Part shown: in pieces, positions 27,406 to 36,053 of the stretch
Layout of the letters: the number at the start of each line of letters is the position of its first letter
Numbering within the stretch: position 1 is the stretch's first letter
From: Pseudomonadota bacterium
Lineage (GTDB): Bacteria > Myxococcota_A > UBA9160 > SZUA-336
Length of the DNA: 45,950 bases
Assembly: GCA_003247575.1 (NCBI GenBank)
Contig: QJZC01000016.1
Coordinates: forward strand, 1 to 45,950
Direction: 5' to 3'
The notes under the pieces: model-generated
Told to the model about the DNA's origin: nothing
The model's database searches: none
What the model saw: the letters and a program-made list of their open reading frames with translations, nothing else
Position numbers and translations under genes: made by a program

Positions 27406-27860
27406 TGCCAGACCAGATGAGCGACGAGGAGTTCGAAAGGCTCATGGGCGAGCTGTCTCTATCGCTGGCTCCCCCTGGCACGCTCTACATCGTTGCAGTG
27501 CCGATCTCTTCGTTCATAGGACTGACCCTCGCCACCCTTACCCTACTCGTTCTTGTCCAGCTTCCATCCCCGTTCATGTTTGCAGGTATCGTGGTCATGT
27601 TTCCGAGCATGCCATTCTTCATGGGTCACGAGTGGGCGAAGCGCTTCTACCGAATGGCCGCCTATGTAGAGCTGTGCATACACGCTACATTGCTCTTGGC
27701 GTGCATTGCCGCAGCAAAGTACGCAGCGATCGCGGTCGTCCTTGCCGGAGCCATCACCTCGTGGGCAACCATTCGCCTTCTGAGCTCACTATCTCTTAAG
27801 AGAGGGTTCGCGGTTCGGAACGCCCTTCGTCAGAAGTGGTCGCTGAATACCCCCAAATAG
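27405..27860 (+). CDS. Small membrane protein, module copy 2, gene B
   Basis: 151 aa, starting inside the TGATG junction with gene A. An acidic N-terminus (MPDQMSDEEFERLMGELS) precedes about four hydrophobic segments (about 27-50, 55-72, 82-105, 108-125) and a basic tail (KRGFAVRNALRQKWSLN). It occupies the same position as the 179-aa membrane protein of module copy 1 and has the same layout, though the sequence has diverged much more than gene A. Fast divergence of the small partner relative to the large one is what a specific inhibitor or immunity partner would show, but other explanations are possible. Confidence 0.7.
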   Translation: MPDQMSDEEFERLMGELSLSLAPPGTLYIVAVPISSFIGLTLATLTLLVLVQLPSPFMFAGIVVMFPSMPFFMGHEWAKRFYRMAAYVELCIHATLLLACIAAAKYAAIAVVLAGAITSWATIRLLSSLSLKRGFAVRNALRQKWSLNTPK

Positions 27861-28488
27861 CTCCTCCGGGGGATCGAGCCGGAGCGCAAGGCTCGCCTCA
27901 CCGCGAGAAGCCGCCTCCTTGATCTTGTCTGCGTGTGTGAGCGTCTGCCGAACGACGAGACCGAGGATGCGGTCTTCGGAGCCCTCGGTGTCGATGCGGC
28001 ACAAGAGGGGCTCCGCAACTCCCCGACGGTACAGCCCGAGCCGGCGACGCGGGTGCCCCTCGGGAGTTCCCTTTGGGGAGGGTGAGGATCGAGCCGTCAG
28101 CGGCTTCGACGGGCGAGCGTCAGACCGCACGGAGATCCTGCTGAGTGCAATCGCCGCGCGCTGAGCCCGAGAGTCGACGGCCGCCCGCCCCCGCGAGGGG
28201 AGCGGGCGGCTGGCTGCTCTCGCGCCCAATCTGGCGGGTTCGAGGGGGGCCCTGCTTCCAATCCCGAGGGCTTTCGGCTACTTTGCCCGAGGCATCGCGG
28301 CTCCCGATCCCCAATCTGCGTCGTGCCCGCGGCACGGACGCAGGCCGCGACCCAGGCCGCCCATGTGCCGCCCCGCTCCGTAGCGAGGCGCGCAAGGAGC
28401 CCACACCCACCGAGCCGAGGATCGCCCCGATCGAGGATGCGGTTCAGGATCTGGTGGGGGACGACTCGACGAACCAGGTAAGGCACGC
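27861..28488. other. Intergenic region before helicase
   Basis: Open frames on both strands have no domain or ribosome binding site and reflect the high GC. The region contains a strong hairpin at 28180-28210 and presumably the helicase promoter. Confidence 0.45.
28180..28210 (+). terminator. Strong GC hairpin with GCGA tetraloop
   Basis: GCCGCCCGC-CCCC pairs with GGGG-(A)-GCGGGCGGC around a GCGA loop: 13 base pairs with a single bulged A and a GNRA-type tetraloop. It lies 320 bases after module copy 2 and 278 before the helicase start. No T-run follows, so it may be a Rho-assisted terminator, a bidirectional stop or a structured RNA leader. The structure is direct from sequence; the role is inference. 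Confidence 0.45.
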
Positions 28489-30273
28489 ATGACTTCTCCG
28501 CTGACCCATCTCGACGAATTTGCGGCTGTTCCGGCCGAGCTGATCCCTGCGCTGCGCGGCCGCGGCTTCGAAGCCCTGACCTCGGTTCAGTGCGCCGTGC
28601 TCGAGGGCGAGCTCGCAGGTCGCGATCTGCGGATCTCGTCCCAGACGGGTTCCGGAAAGACGGTGGCGATCGGACTGGTGCTGGCACGCGAGCTTCTGAC
28701 GGCAGCGGACCGCGGTCGTCCGAACCAGCGAGCAGGTGGGCCGATGGTGCTGATCCTCACACCGACCCGCGAACTCGCGGCACAGGTCGGTGCCGAGCTT
28801 CGCTGGCTGTATGCCGGTGTGCGAGGCGTTCGCGTGGATGTCGTCACGGGCGGGACGCCGCCCGAACCGGAGCGACGCATGCTCGCGCGAGGTACGTCGG
28901 TTCTGGTAGGAACTCCGGGTAGGATCCTCGACCATCTGCGGAGCGGTGCGTTGCAGGTCGATCGGCTCGCGCACGTAGTGCTCGACGAAGCCGATCAGAT
29001 GTTCGACCTGGGCTTTCGCGATGAGCTCGATGCCATCGTCGCAGAGCTCCCGGAGAAGCGGTGTAGCCACTTGGTCTCGGCCACGTTTCCGCGTGCCGTG
29101 TCGCAGCTGGCCGACCGCTTTCAGCGAAACCCGGTCGTACTCGAGGGGACGCGGCTCGGCGCCGCACACGAGGACATCGAGCACATCGCTCACCGGGTAG
29201 CGGGCCGCGACCTCTATTCAGGACTCGTCAATCTGCTGCTGACGATGCCGGGCGAGCTCACATTGGTCTTCGTGCGCAGACGCATCGACGCAAGCGAACT
29301 CGCCGAACGGCTCACCGCCGACGGCATCGCGGCGGCGCCCTTCAGTGGCGAGCTGGCGCAGACCCATCGGACACGAACGCTGAATGCGTTTCGCAGCCGG
29401 TCGATCGAGGTCCTGGTGTCTACGGACGTCGCAGCACGCGGGATCGACGTCCCTGAGCTGTCGGTCGTCGTCCACGTCGCGCTGCCCGAAGACTCGGCCA
29501 ACTACACGCACCGCAGCGGGCGCACGGGACGCGCGGGGCGTAAGGGGCGCAGTGTGCTTCTGGTTCCACCGTCGCAGCAGCGTAGAATCGAGCGGATCCT
29601 GAATACGGCCAACGTGCAGTGCTCATGGCGCCCCCTGCCCGCTGCGAAAGCGATTCGCCGCCTTCAGGCCGAGCGCGCCCAGCGGGAGCTCGAAGCCGGA
29701 TTGGCAGCACTCCCGGCGCCCGCCCCTCAGCAGCTGGAATTTGCCCAGCGCATCTTGGATGGCGATTCCCCACTGCTGGCAGTGGCCGCCTTGGCTCAGC
29801 TAGCCACACCCAAACCAGCGCGCGCCCCCATCGAGCTCCGCGCGACGGCGGCGCCGAAGGATTCGAGTCGCCCGAGTACACAGGACAGCTTCGTGCGCTT
29901 CCGGATCAGCTATGGAAAGCGTGCGGGGGCCACGCCCGATCGAGTGCTGGCTCACATCTGTCGTCGGGGCCGACTCGATCGGCGGTCCATCGGTGCGATT
30001 CGCATCGACTTTGCCTCCTCGACGGTCGAGATCGCGAGCAAGGTCGCCGACGCATTCGAAGCGAATACGCGCAGTCCGGACTCGCGAGATGCCGGAGTGA
30101 AGATTCTCCGGCAACGGCCTGCGCATCCCAACGGGTTCTCGAACTCGAGGGTAGACACCAAGCGGCCCCGCGATCAGCGACACCCGCGGAAGGACACGAA
30201 AGGGAGTGCAAAGCGCGGCTCGGAACCAGCGCGACGCCCCGTCCGGGCCAAGTCCCGACATGATCCGCGCTGA
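28489..30273 (+). CDS. DEAD-box RNA helicase with DbpA-type C-terminal domain
   Basis: 594 aa. Core motifs in order: SSQTGSGKT (Walker A), LTPTRELAAQV (Ia), VGTPGRILDHL (Ib), VLDEADQMFDLGF (DEAD), LVSATFP (III), VSTDVAARGIDVP (V) and THRSGRTGRAGRKG (VI). Residues about 480-545 (SFVRFRISYGKRAG then RVLAHICRRGRLDRRSIGAIRI) are the RRM-like DbpA RNA-binding domain, which in E. coli DbpA recognises 23S rRNA hairpin 92. The last 50 residues are a basic, disordered tail. It probably remodels rRNA during large-subunit assembly. AGGTAAGG just upstream supports ATG 28489. Its stop is overlapped by the next gene. Confidence 0.93.
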   Translation: MTSPLTHLDEFAAVPAELIPALRGRGFEALTSVQCAVLEGELAGRDLRISSQTGSGKTVAIGLVLARELLTAADRGRPNQRAGGPMVLILTPTRELAAQVGAELRWLYAGVRGVRVDVVTGGTPPEPERRMLARGTSVLVGTPGRILDHLRSGALQVDRLAHVVLDEADQMFDLGFRDELDAIVAELPEKRCSHLVSATFPRAVSQLADRFQRNPVVLEGTRLGAAHEDIEHIAHRVAGRDLYSGLVNLLLTMPGELTLVFVRRRIDASELAERLTADGIAAAPFSGELAQTHRTRTLNAFRSRSIEVLVSTDVAARGIDVPELSVVVHVALPEDSANYTHRSGRTGRAGRKGRSVLLVPPSQQRRIERILNTANVQCSWRPLPAAKAIRRLQAERAQRELEAGLAALPAPAPQQLEFAQRILDGDSPLLAVAALAQLATPKPARAPIELRATAAPKDSSRPSTQDSFVRFRISYGKRAGATPDRVLAHICRRGRLDRRSIGAIRIDFASSTVEIASKVADAFEANTRSPDSRDAGVKILRQRPAHPNGFSNSRVDTKRPRDQRHPRKDTKGSAKRGSEPARRPVRAKSRHDPR

Positions 30274-30778
30274 GCTACGCCTGCCGCGACTCGGGGACCG
30301 GCAGGACTGCGAGCCCGCACTGCTCGCGCAGCTGCGCAGCAATCTCTCTCCGCTGTGGCGCGACGCACAGCTGGAGGTTCCCACGTTTCCGTTCAGCGCC
30401 CCCCTCCGAACGGCACTGGAGAACGCGGTATCGAGCGGACAGATCGTACGCGGACTCGAGGGCGCAGAGCGAATGCTCGACCTCGAGGCACGCGGCCTCG
30501 AACTGGCAGACGCCAAGAGCTCGGTCGCGCGTGGCACCCGAATCTCGCGACTGATCGTGATGACCTCGGACGGATCCGAACGCTTCTATCGCAACGTCGA
30601 GGCCCTACTGCTCCGCCACGGACCGCGACTCCTCGCCTTGCGTCTCGAGATCGACACGTACCAACTGGGCGCATGTCTCTTTGGCGAGGCAGAGGTCGCA
30701 CGACTCGCACTCCTCGTACGCCGCGAAGCAGTCGTTGCGGCACTGCTGGCCCTTCTGCCAGAGCCTGCCCCGGCCTGA
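30260..30778 (+). CDS. Unknown protein translationally coupled to helicase
   Basis: 172 aa from ATG 30260 (MIRAELRLPRLGDR), overlapping the helicase stop by 14 bases in another frame. The protein is Leu/Arg/Ala-rich and soluble, with a central SRLIVMTSDGSERFYRNVEALLL that looks like a beta-hairpin and helix, and an acidic-neutral C-terminal helix. No motif is recognised. Coupling suggests a joint role in RNA or ribosome work. Long shadow frames on other strands are present, but this one has the right position and composition. Confidence 0.65.
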   Translation: MIRAELRLPRLGDRQDCEPALLAQLRSNLSPLWRDAQLEVPTFPFSAPLRTALENAVSSGQIVRGLEGAERMLDLEARGLELADAKSSVARGTRISRLIVMTSDGSERFYRNVEALLLRHGPRLLALRLEIDTYQLGACLFGEAEVARLALLVRREAVVAALLALLPEPAPA

Positions 30779-30805
30779 ATCGCGAGCGCCCAGCGCGGTT
30801 TGAAG

Positions 30806-31045
30806 CTACGCAGACTTGCGGCGCGCGACCAAGCGGCGCCCAGAGCCCGAATCACGGCTCGGGTCCGAGCCGCCCAGCTCCACCGATGGCTCTCCAGCTA
30901 CAGCGTAGGCCGCACTTGCTCCAACGACGACGAGGGGGAATCCGATCTCCCCCCACACGCCTGCAGTCGTCCTTCCGACCCAACACAACACGGGCGCAAT
31001 GCTGATGGCGATGCAGAAGAAAAGCGCACGAACATGTGGTGCCAT
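30806..31045 (-). CDS. Possible small membrane protein
   Basis: 79 aa from ATG 31045 (MAPHVRALFFCIAISIAP). Two hydrophobic segments (about 6-25 and 32-50) and a basic C-terminus (SGSGRRLVARRKS). No family is recognised and there is no clear ribosome binding site. It may be the second half of a frameshifted membrane gene together with the frame at 31075-31347. Low confidence. Confidence 0.3.
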   Translation of the reverse strand: MAPHVRALFFCIAISIAPVLCWVGRTTAGVWGEIGFPLVVVGASAAYAVAGEPSVELGGSDPSRDSGSGRRLVARRKSA

Positions 31046-31074
31046 GATGCTCTCCGACAGTAAGAGTTGCGACA

Positions 31075-31347
31075 CTAGAAAGGGGGAGCGCGCGAACGGA
31101 CTGAGGTCCTGCCATCTCCCAGCAAGAGGGTGAGGCAGGTGGGGCAAACCCTGGGCAACAGAGTTCCTTCGAAACACTGGGCTCGTCTTCCAGACGGAAG
31201 CAGCGCCCACGAGAATGCAAGCACCCACCAGATGTCACGAGCCGGTAGCTCCTGCGGGAGGAGCACGAGGTAAAGAACTCGGGTCGCTCCCATGAAGCAG
31301 AACACGCTTAAGATACTCGAACCGGTGACACTCGCCACGCCGTCCAT
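31075..31347 (-). CDS. Possible small membrane protein fragment
   Basis: 90 aa from ATG 31347 (MDGVASVTGSSILSVFCFMG). Two hydrophobic segments (about 8-28 and 37-52) are followed by a Cys/Arg-rich end that looks out of frame. The 690-base stretch 30779-31468 holds nothing else that I can support. Either two tiny membrane genes or a decayed one. Confidence 0.25.
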   Translation of the reverse strand: MDGVASVTGSSILSVFCFMGATRVLYLVLLPQELPARDIWWVLAFSWALLPSGRRAQCFEGTLLPRVCPTCLTLLLGDGRTSVRSRAPPF

Positions 31348-31468
31348 CCGCGGCAATCTGGGAGGTCGCGAGTTCCGAAAAGCAGGTCCGCGTGACGCCC
31401 CAGCCCGGGGGGAGCAAACCTTGCCGCGCTGGTGGAGCCGGTGGCGACTACACCATGCGGTTCGAGTG

Positions 31469-32776
31469 CTAGCCGTCCAATCCGCTTGCACCGCACGGTC
31501 GGGGTGCAACCCACTCGAATGCATAACCCAGCCGTGCCTCGATTCGCTCGAGCTGCGCATCGATCTCGGCCCGGTTCGAGCCGCCCGCATTGATCACGGC
31601 ATAGCGGTGACTGAATCCATCTTCATCTCGGTCGCTGGCGGCCAGCAGCTCATCCTGTGCGCACTCGGTCCAGATCAGCGTATCCGGCTGCACCTCGTGC
31701 GCAGCCAGCACATCGTTCTTCGACGGGACACGGCGCGCCCGGCAAGACTCGAACACCCGGAGCGGTACGCTCGACGCTACCTGATATCGGCCCTGGCGCT
31801 GAGCCCGGGGCGGCTCCTCGCCGAGAGCCAGCGCGAGTGCGACCTCGTAACCGCTCACGCCGTCTACTTTGAGATAAAGATCCGCAAACTGACCACATAG
31901 GCGGGGATTCAGCTCGACGATCCGAATGGCGCTCGTCGCCGGCTCCCACATCATCTCGATATTGAAGAGAATGGCATGCAGACCGAGCTGACGCACGACG
32001 CGCGCCGCGATGTCATACATCCGCTGCTGGACCTCTACCGGAAGTGCGGACGGATAGTCGAACCGCAGAAAGCTTCCGGTTCTCGGCTCGACGATTGAAT
32101 CGACGACGCCCAGAAACTCGACCTGATCGCCGCGCACCCAGCCCTCTACGGTGACCAACCTCCCAGTGACGACCTGTTCCGCAATGAAGAACCCACCGTC
32201 GATCTCGAGCGGACTCCAAGCCGAGACCATTCGGTTGAAGATTTCCATGTAAGAGTCGCAGAATTCTCGAACCGCCTCCGACCGCAACAGCTCGGCCAGC
32301 GCTGTCGCGTTCTCGATGCGTCGGGCCAACACCGAGAAGGCACCCTTTACCGGCTTGACGAAGCATGGATAGACCAGATCAACCGGCGGTGTCTCGCACC
32401 GAGCGTCGATCAGCTGAAATGAAGGAACGGCCTCGGCTGCAGCAACGCGCTGCTCGATCCGCGAGTACCACTTGTGAGAGGCTCGAATGACCTGCGCCGG
32501 GCTTGCCCCAGACAGCCCGAGCCGCTGCGCGATCGCGGCCGCCAAGGTCGCCCCTGGATAGTCGCTCGCACTGAACACCCCGCGTAGCGCACTCGGAGCG
32601 GCCGCCACGATCTTGTCTACGAACGCCAGCGGGTCAAGGTCGAGTGGACAATCGACGTCAGACGGCTCGGGAAACACGATCTCCACTCGGTCCTGCCAAG
32701 CGGATGCACACGCCTCGAGCTGCTTGCGGTCCCAGTGCGTCTCGAGCACGATCCAGACCTGCGCGTGGTCTACCAT
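31469..32776 (-). CDS. ATP-grasp family ligase
   Basis: 435 aa starting MVDHAQVWIVLETHW at 32776; the frame continues upstream only as a shadow of the divergent gene. ATP-grasp features: a Lys-containing strand YPCFVKPVKGAFSVLARR, FFIAEQVVTGRLVTVEGWV, and the metal/ATP site AILFNIEMMWEP...IRIVELNPRLCGQFADLY with Glu/Asn ligands. A typical N-terminal pre-ATP-grasp domain has VFSASDYPGATLAAAIAQRLGL. The family joins a carboxylate to an amine or thiol via an acyl phosphate; members include L-amino-acid ligases and peptide-modifying enzymes, the closest general likeness here. It diverges from a CocE-type peptidase with only 33 bases between the starts. Substrate unknown. Confidence 0.85.
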   Translation of the reverse strand: MVDHAQVWIVLETHWDRKQLEACASAWQDRVEIVFPEPSDVDCPLDLDPLAFVDKIVAAAPSALRGVFSASDYPGATLAAAIAQRLGLSGASPAQVIRASHKWYSRIEQRVAAAEAVPSFQLIDARCETPPVDLVYPCFVKPVKGAFSVLARRIENATALAELLRSEAVREFCDSYMEIFNRMVSAWSPLEIDGGFFIAEQVVTGRLVTVEGWVRGDQVEFLGVVDSIVEPRTGSFLRFDYPSALPVEVQQRMYDIAARVVRQLGLHAILFNIEMMWEPATSAIRIVELNPRLCGQFADLYLKVDGVSGYEVALALALGEEPPRAQRQGRYQVASSVPLRVFESCRARRVPSKNDVLAAHEVQPDTLIWTECAQDELLAASDRDEDGFSHRYAVINAGGSNRAEIDAQLERIEARLGYAFEWVAPRPCGASGLDG

Positions 32777-32809
32777 GGGGGCAAGGATAGCGTGAAGGAG
32801 CAACGGCGC

Positions 32810-34855
32810 ATGCGCGAACAGCGGGCAGACGGCTACACGGTGAAACAGGTCGAGCACTGTTGGATTTGCTTGTCCAGCGGCGTGCGCCTGGCCGCTCGTC
32901 TCTGGCTCCCCGAATGCACCCTGGAAAAGCAGGTTCCGGCGATCCTCGAATACATTCCCTACGGCAAGCGCGAGGGCACGCGAGAACGAGACGAAAAGAT
33001 GCACGGCTACTTCGCTGCGCATGGATACGCTGCTGTACGCGTAGACGTGCGCGGATCTGGTGATTCCGAGGGAATTCTCAGCGACGAGTACGCCGAGCAA
33101 GAGCTGGCCGATGGCGAAGAAGTCATCGACTGGATCGCTGCGCAGCCTTGGTGCGACGGCGCAGTCGGCATGATCGGCAAGTCGTGGGGTGGCTTCAATG
33201 CATTGCAGATTGCGGCACGGCGCCCTCCGGCGTTGCGGGCGGTGGTCAGCGTGTGTGCATCGGACGATCGCTACGCGGACGACGCGCACTTTATGGGTGG
33301 TTGCCTTCTGGCCGAGAACTTCATCTGGGGCGCCATGCTCTTTGGCCTGGTCGCCCAACCTCCCGATCCCCAGCTGGTGGGCGAGGCTTGGCGCCAGATG
33401 TGGCAGCAGCGACTCGAACACGCCGAGCCGTTTGCGGCCCGTTGGCTCGAGCATCCGCTGCGTGACTCGTACTGGCGACGCGGATCGGTGTGCGAGGACT
33501 TTGCCAGGATCACCTGTCCGGTCTACGCGGTCGGCGGCTGGGCCGACGGCTACAGCAACGCGGTCCCTCGCCTACTGGCCGGCCTCCACGCGCCCAGGCG
33601 CGGACTGATTGGCCCCTGGGCACACGTGTACCCGCACGAGGGGATCCCCGGACCCGCGATCGGCTTTCTACAGGAGGCACTACGTTGGTGGGATGAATGG
33701 CTTCGCGGACGCGATACCGGCATCCTGAAGGAGCCCGTCTACCGCGTCTGGATGCAGGACAGTAGAGCCCCGGAGCGGTTCGGCGACGAGAGCAGCGGTC
33801 GCTGGGTAGCCGAGCCGAGCTGGCCATCCCCGCGAATCCGCACACGCTACTACACCTTACGTAGAAGGGGCTTGGTCCCGGGGGCAACCGAAGACGCACC
33901 CGACGAGGAGCCGCTCGATCTCATCTCGCCCCAGTCGACCGGGATCACCGCCGGTAGCTGGTGCGCGTTTGGGATCGAGGGGGAGTTCCCTCTCGACCAA
34001 CGCCTAGACGACGGACGCTCGCTGGTCTTCGACTCCGAGCCTCTCACCGAACCGCTAGAGACTCTGGGCGCCGCATGCGTTCGGCTGCAGCTGGTGGTAG
34101 ACCAGCCCTCTGCTTTCGTCTGCGTGCGACTCTGCGACGTCCATCGCGATGGTACGTCGTCGCGCGTGAGCTACGGCTTGAGAAACCTGACCCACAACCC
34201 GGACCATTCCGCACTGGAGCCGCCCTTGCCCGGCCGGCGACTCGAGGTAGAGATTCGGCTGAACGATGCGGCCCACTCTTTTCCAGTGGGCCATCGCCTA
34301 CGGGTCGCCGTCTCGACATGCTACTGGCCGCTGGTTTGGCCGTCCCCGCAGACGGTGGGTTTGAGACTCTTCAGCGGGACGAGCTCGCTCGAACTGCCCG
34401 TGCGGCCTGCACGACCAGAGGATGCATCACTCCCTGCATTCTCCCCGGCTGCCGCGGCGTCCGCGCTGGGGATCGTCGAGCTGGATCCGGGTGGAATGGT
34501 GCGTCGCATCGAGCGAGATCTCGCGACACAGCAGGTCACCCATCTCACGACGCAAGACCTCCGCGACGATGGAGAACCGGCCATTTCCCATCTCCCGCCC
34601 ATCGATCTACACGTGGGGTACGGCATTCGCGAGTGCTTTACCGTACGCGACGACGCTCCGCTCTCAGCCACCGCCGAAATCGAGCATCGGAGCATCACGC
34701 GCCGAGGAGAGTGGTGCGCACGCATCCTCGCCCGCACACGCGTCAGCGCAGACGCAGACGAGTTCCGAATCGAAGCCGAGCTCTCCGCGTTTGAAGGGAA
34801 ACAGCAGGTCTTCGAACGCGACTGGGACATCAGGGTTCCGCGAAAGGGTAACTGA
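32810..34855 (+). CDS. CocE/NonD family hydrolase (X-Pro dipeptidyl-peptidase S15)
   Basis: 681 aa from ATG 32810, with AAGGAG at 32795-32800. The alpha/beta-hydrolase core has ILEYIPYGKREGT, VRVDVRGSGDSEG and the nucleophile elbow GKSWGG (Ser125). The triad is completed by Asp246 in VGGWADGYS and His272 in GPWAHVYPH. The C-terminal jelly-roll domain (PF08530) spans about 330-560 and contains the FDSEPL and VGHRLRVAVST segments. A further ~100 C-terminal residues rich in beta-structure are present. No signal peptide is seen, so it is cytosolic. It cleaves peptides or esters. The divergent ATP-grasp gene suggests opposing making and breaking of an amide or peptide bond. Confidence 0.92.
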   Translation: MREQRADGYTVKQVEHCWICLSSGVRLAARLWLPECTLEKQVPAILEYIPYGKREGTRERDEKMHGYFAAHGYAAVRVDVRGSGDSEGILSDEYAEQELADGEEVIDWIAAQPWCDGAVGMIGKSWGGFNALQIAARRPPALRAVVSVCASDDRYADDAHFMGGCLLAENFIWGAMLFGLVAQPPDPQLVGEAWRQMWQQRLEHAEPFAARWLEHPLRDSYWRRGSVCEDFARITCPVYAVGGWADGYSNAVPRLLAGLHAPRRGLIGPWAHVYPHEGIPGPAIGFLQEALRWWDEWLRGRDTGILKEPVYRVWMQDSRAPERFGDESSGRWVAEPSWPSPRIRTRYYTLRRRGLVPGATEDAPDEEPLDLISPQSTGITAGSWCAFGIEGEFPLDQRLDDGRSLVFDSEPLTEPLETLGAACVRLQLVVDQPSAFVCVRLCDVHRDGTSSRVSYGLRNLTHNPDHSALEPPLPGRRLEVEIRLNDAAHSFPVGHRLRVAVSTCYWPLVWPSPQTVGLRLFSGTSSLELPVRPARPEDASLPAFSPAAAASALGIVELDPGGMVRRIERDLATQQVTHLTTQDLRDDGEPAISHLPPIDLHVGYGIRECFTVRDDAPLSATAEIEHRSITRRGEWCARILARTRVSADADEFRIEAELSAFEGKQQVFERDWDIRVPRKGN

Positions 34856-34958
34856 ATCCCGTGTCGCCCCTCGCACGCTCGTTGGGTATCGAAGCACAGT
34901 CGCCGGCTTCGGAGTTCGCCGAGAATCGTACGCGCGTAGTGATCAGGCTGGAGTCCGC

Positions 34959-35798
34959 ATGACGTCTGGATTCGCTCCGAGTTCCGTTTGTGCTCGTGTC
35001 CCCGGGATGGCAGGAGCGTGCACCCTTGGCTCAGCCCCGCGTCATTTGTCCCTCGGTCACCGCCGCTGCGCTCAAGCGTCTGATTCGTTCGCCGAGAGCA
35101 TCTCCATGGACATGGTGGCGATCGCGCCGGGCAGCTTCATAATGGGCTCTCCAAGCAACGAGTCGGGCCGCTCGGCGTGGGAAGGTCCTGAGCGCGAGGT
35201 CCGGGTCGCAGGCTTTTGGATGGCCTCGCATCCCGTCACGAACGCGGAGTACGCGGCCTTTCTGGAAGAGCATCCGGGTGAGCAATCGCACACGGGCTGG
35301 GGGGCGCTTCAAACAGGCGACGGCGCACTGCCCGTGGTGGGGGTGAGCTGGCACGATGCCGCGAACTACGCTCGCTGGGTCGGTTGCCGCTTGCCGACAG
35401 AGGCCGAGTGGGAGTATGCCGCCCGGGCCGGCTCACGCGATCCCTACGTGCTAGGCATCAGTGAACTCGACCTCGGACGCACCGCCTGGTATCGCCAGAA
35501 CTCCGAGGGCCGGTTGCACCCCGCCGGTACGCGCGAGCCCAACGCCTGGGGACTCTACGACATGCTGGGAAACGTCTGGGAGTGGGTGGAAGACGACGTC
35601 CATCCCGGGTACAGGGACGCACCCTGCGACGGTTCTGCCTGGATCGACACGCCTCGATCATCGGATCGGATCATCCGCGGTTGTGCGTTCTACGACGACG
35701 CGCGCCGCATGCGTGTCGGCATGCGCGACTGGCGCTCCAGCAGCTGCCGCGGCGACGACATAGGTTTCCGCGTCGCTCGAAGCGCACAGCGAGGGTAG
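34959..35798 (+). CDS. FGE-sulfatase (SUMF1) fold protein lacking the catalytic cysteines
   Basis: 279 aa from ATG 34959 with GGAG just upstream. From residue 50 the fold is clear: MVAIAPGSFIMGSPSNE, MASHPVTNAEYAAFL, PVVGVSWHDAANYARWVG, RLPTEAEWEYAARAG, NAWGLYDMLGNVWEWVEDD and a final GDDIGFRVAR. In true formylglycine-generating enzymes the segment RGGSW-x-C-H-x-x-x-C carries two copper/catalytic Cys; here it reads RGCAFYDDARRM, with Asp and Met at those places. The protein therefore is unlikely to oxidise sulfatase Cys and may be a ligand- or iron-binding relative (as in EgtB-type or lectin-like members). No sulfatase is nearby. It lies between the peptidase and the haloperoxidase on the same strand. 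Confidence 0.88.
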   Translation: MTSGFAPSSVCARVPGMAGACTLGSAPRHLSLGHRRCAQASDSFAESISMDMVAIAPGSFIMGSPSNESGRSAWEGPEREVRVAGFWMASHPVTNAEYAAFLEEHPGEQSHTGWGALQTGDGALPVVGVSWHDAANYARWVGCRLPTEAEWEYAARAGSRDPYVLGISELDLGRTAWYRQNSEGRLHPAGTREPNAWGLYDMLGNVWEWVEDDVHPGYRDAPCDGSAWIDTPRSSDRIIRGCAFYDDARRMRVGMRDWRSSSCRGDDIGFRVARSAQRG

Positions 35799-36053
35799 AC
35801 ACACGCGAGTTGGTTCACTCCCCGTGCGCGTCGTGTCACTTCGATCCGACGCGAAACGGGGTGTTCTCCGTTCGATAGGTCGTATGCACTAGAAACCTCT
35901 TCGAAACGCTCGCCCATTCGCGCTCTTCTTTGGCTCGCTCGCCTGTGATCCTCTTTACCGGTGTACCTCGCGGTCGGCGTAACACTTTCTCGTCCGGTTC
36001 GTTCCGCCAAGGCGGCCTCGAACGAACCGACCAATTCGAGGAGTTACTCGGCA

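Noticed and set aside
32777..33454. Upstream extension of the ATP-grasp frame on the minus strand
   Set aside because: This part is antisense to the CocE hydrolase core and has no ATP-grasp sequence; the hydrolase has a good ribosome binding site at 32795-32800.
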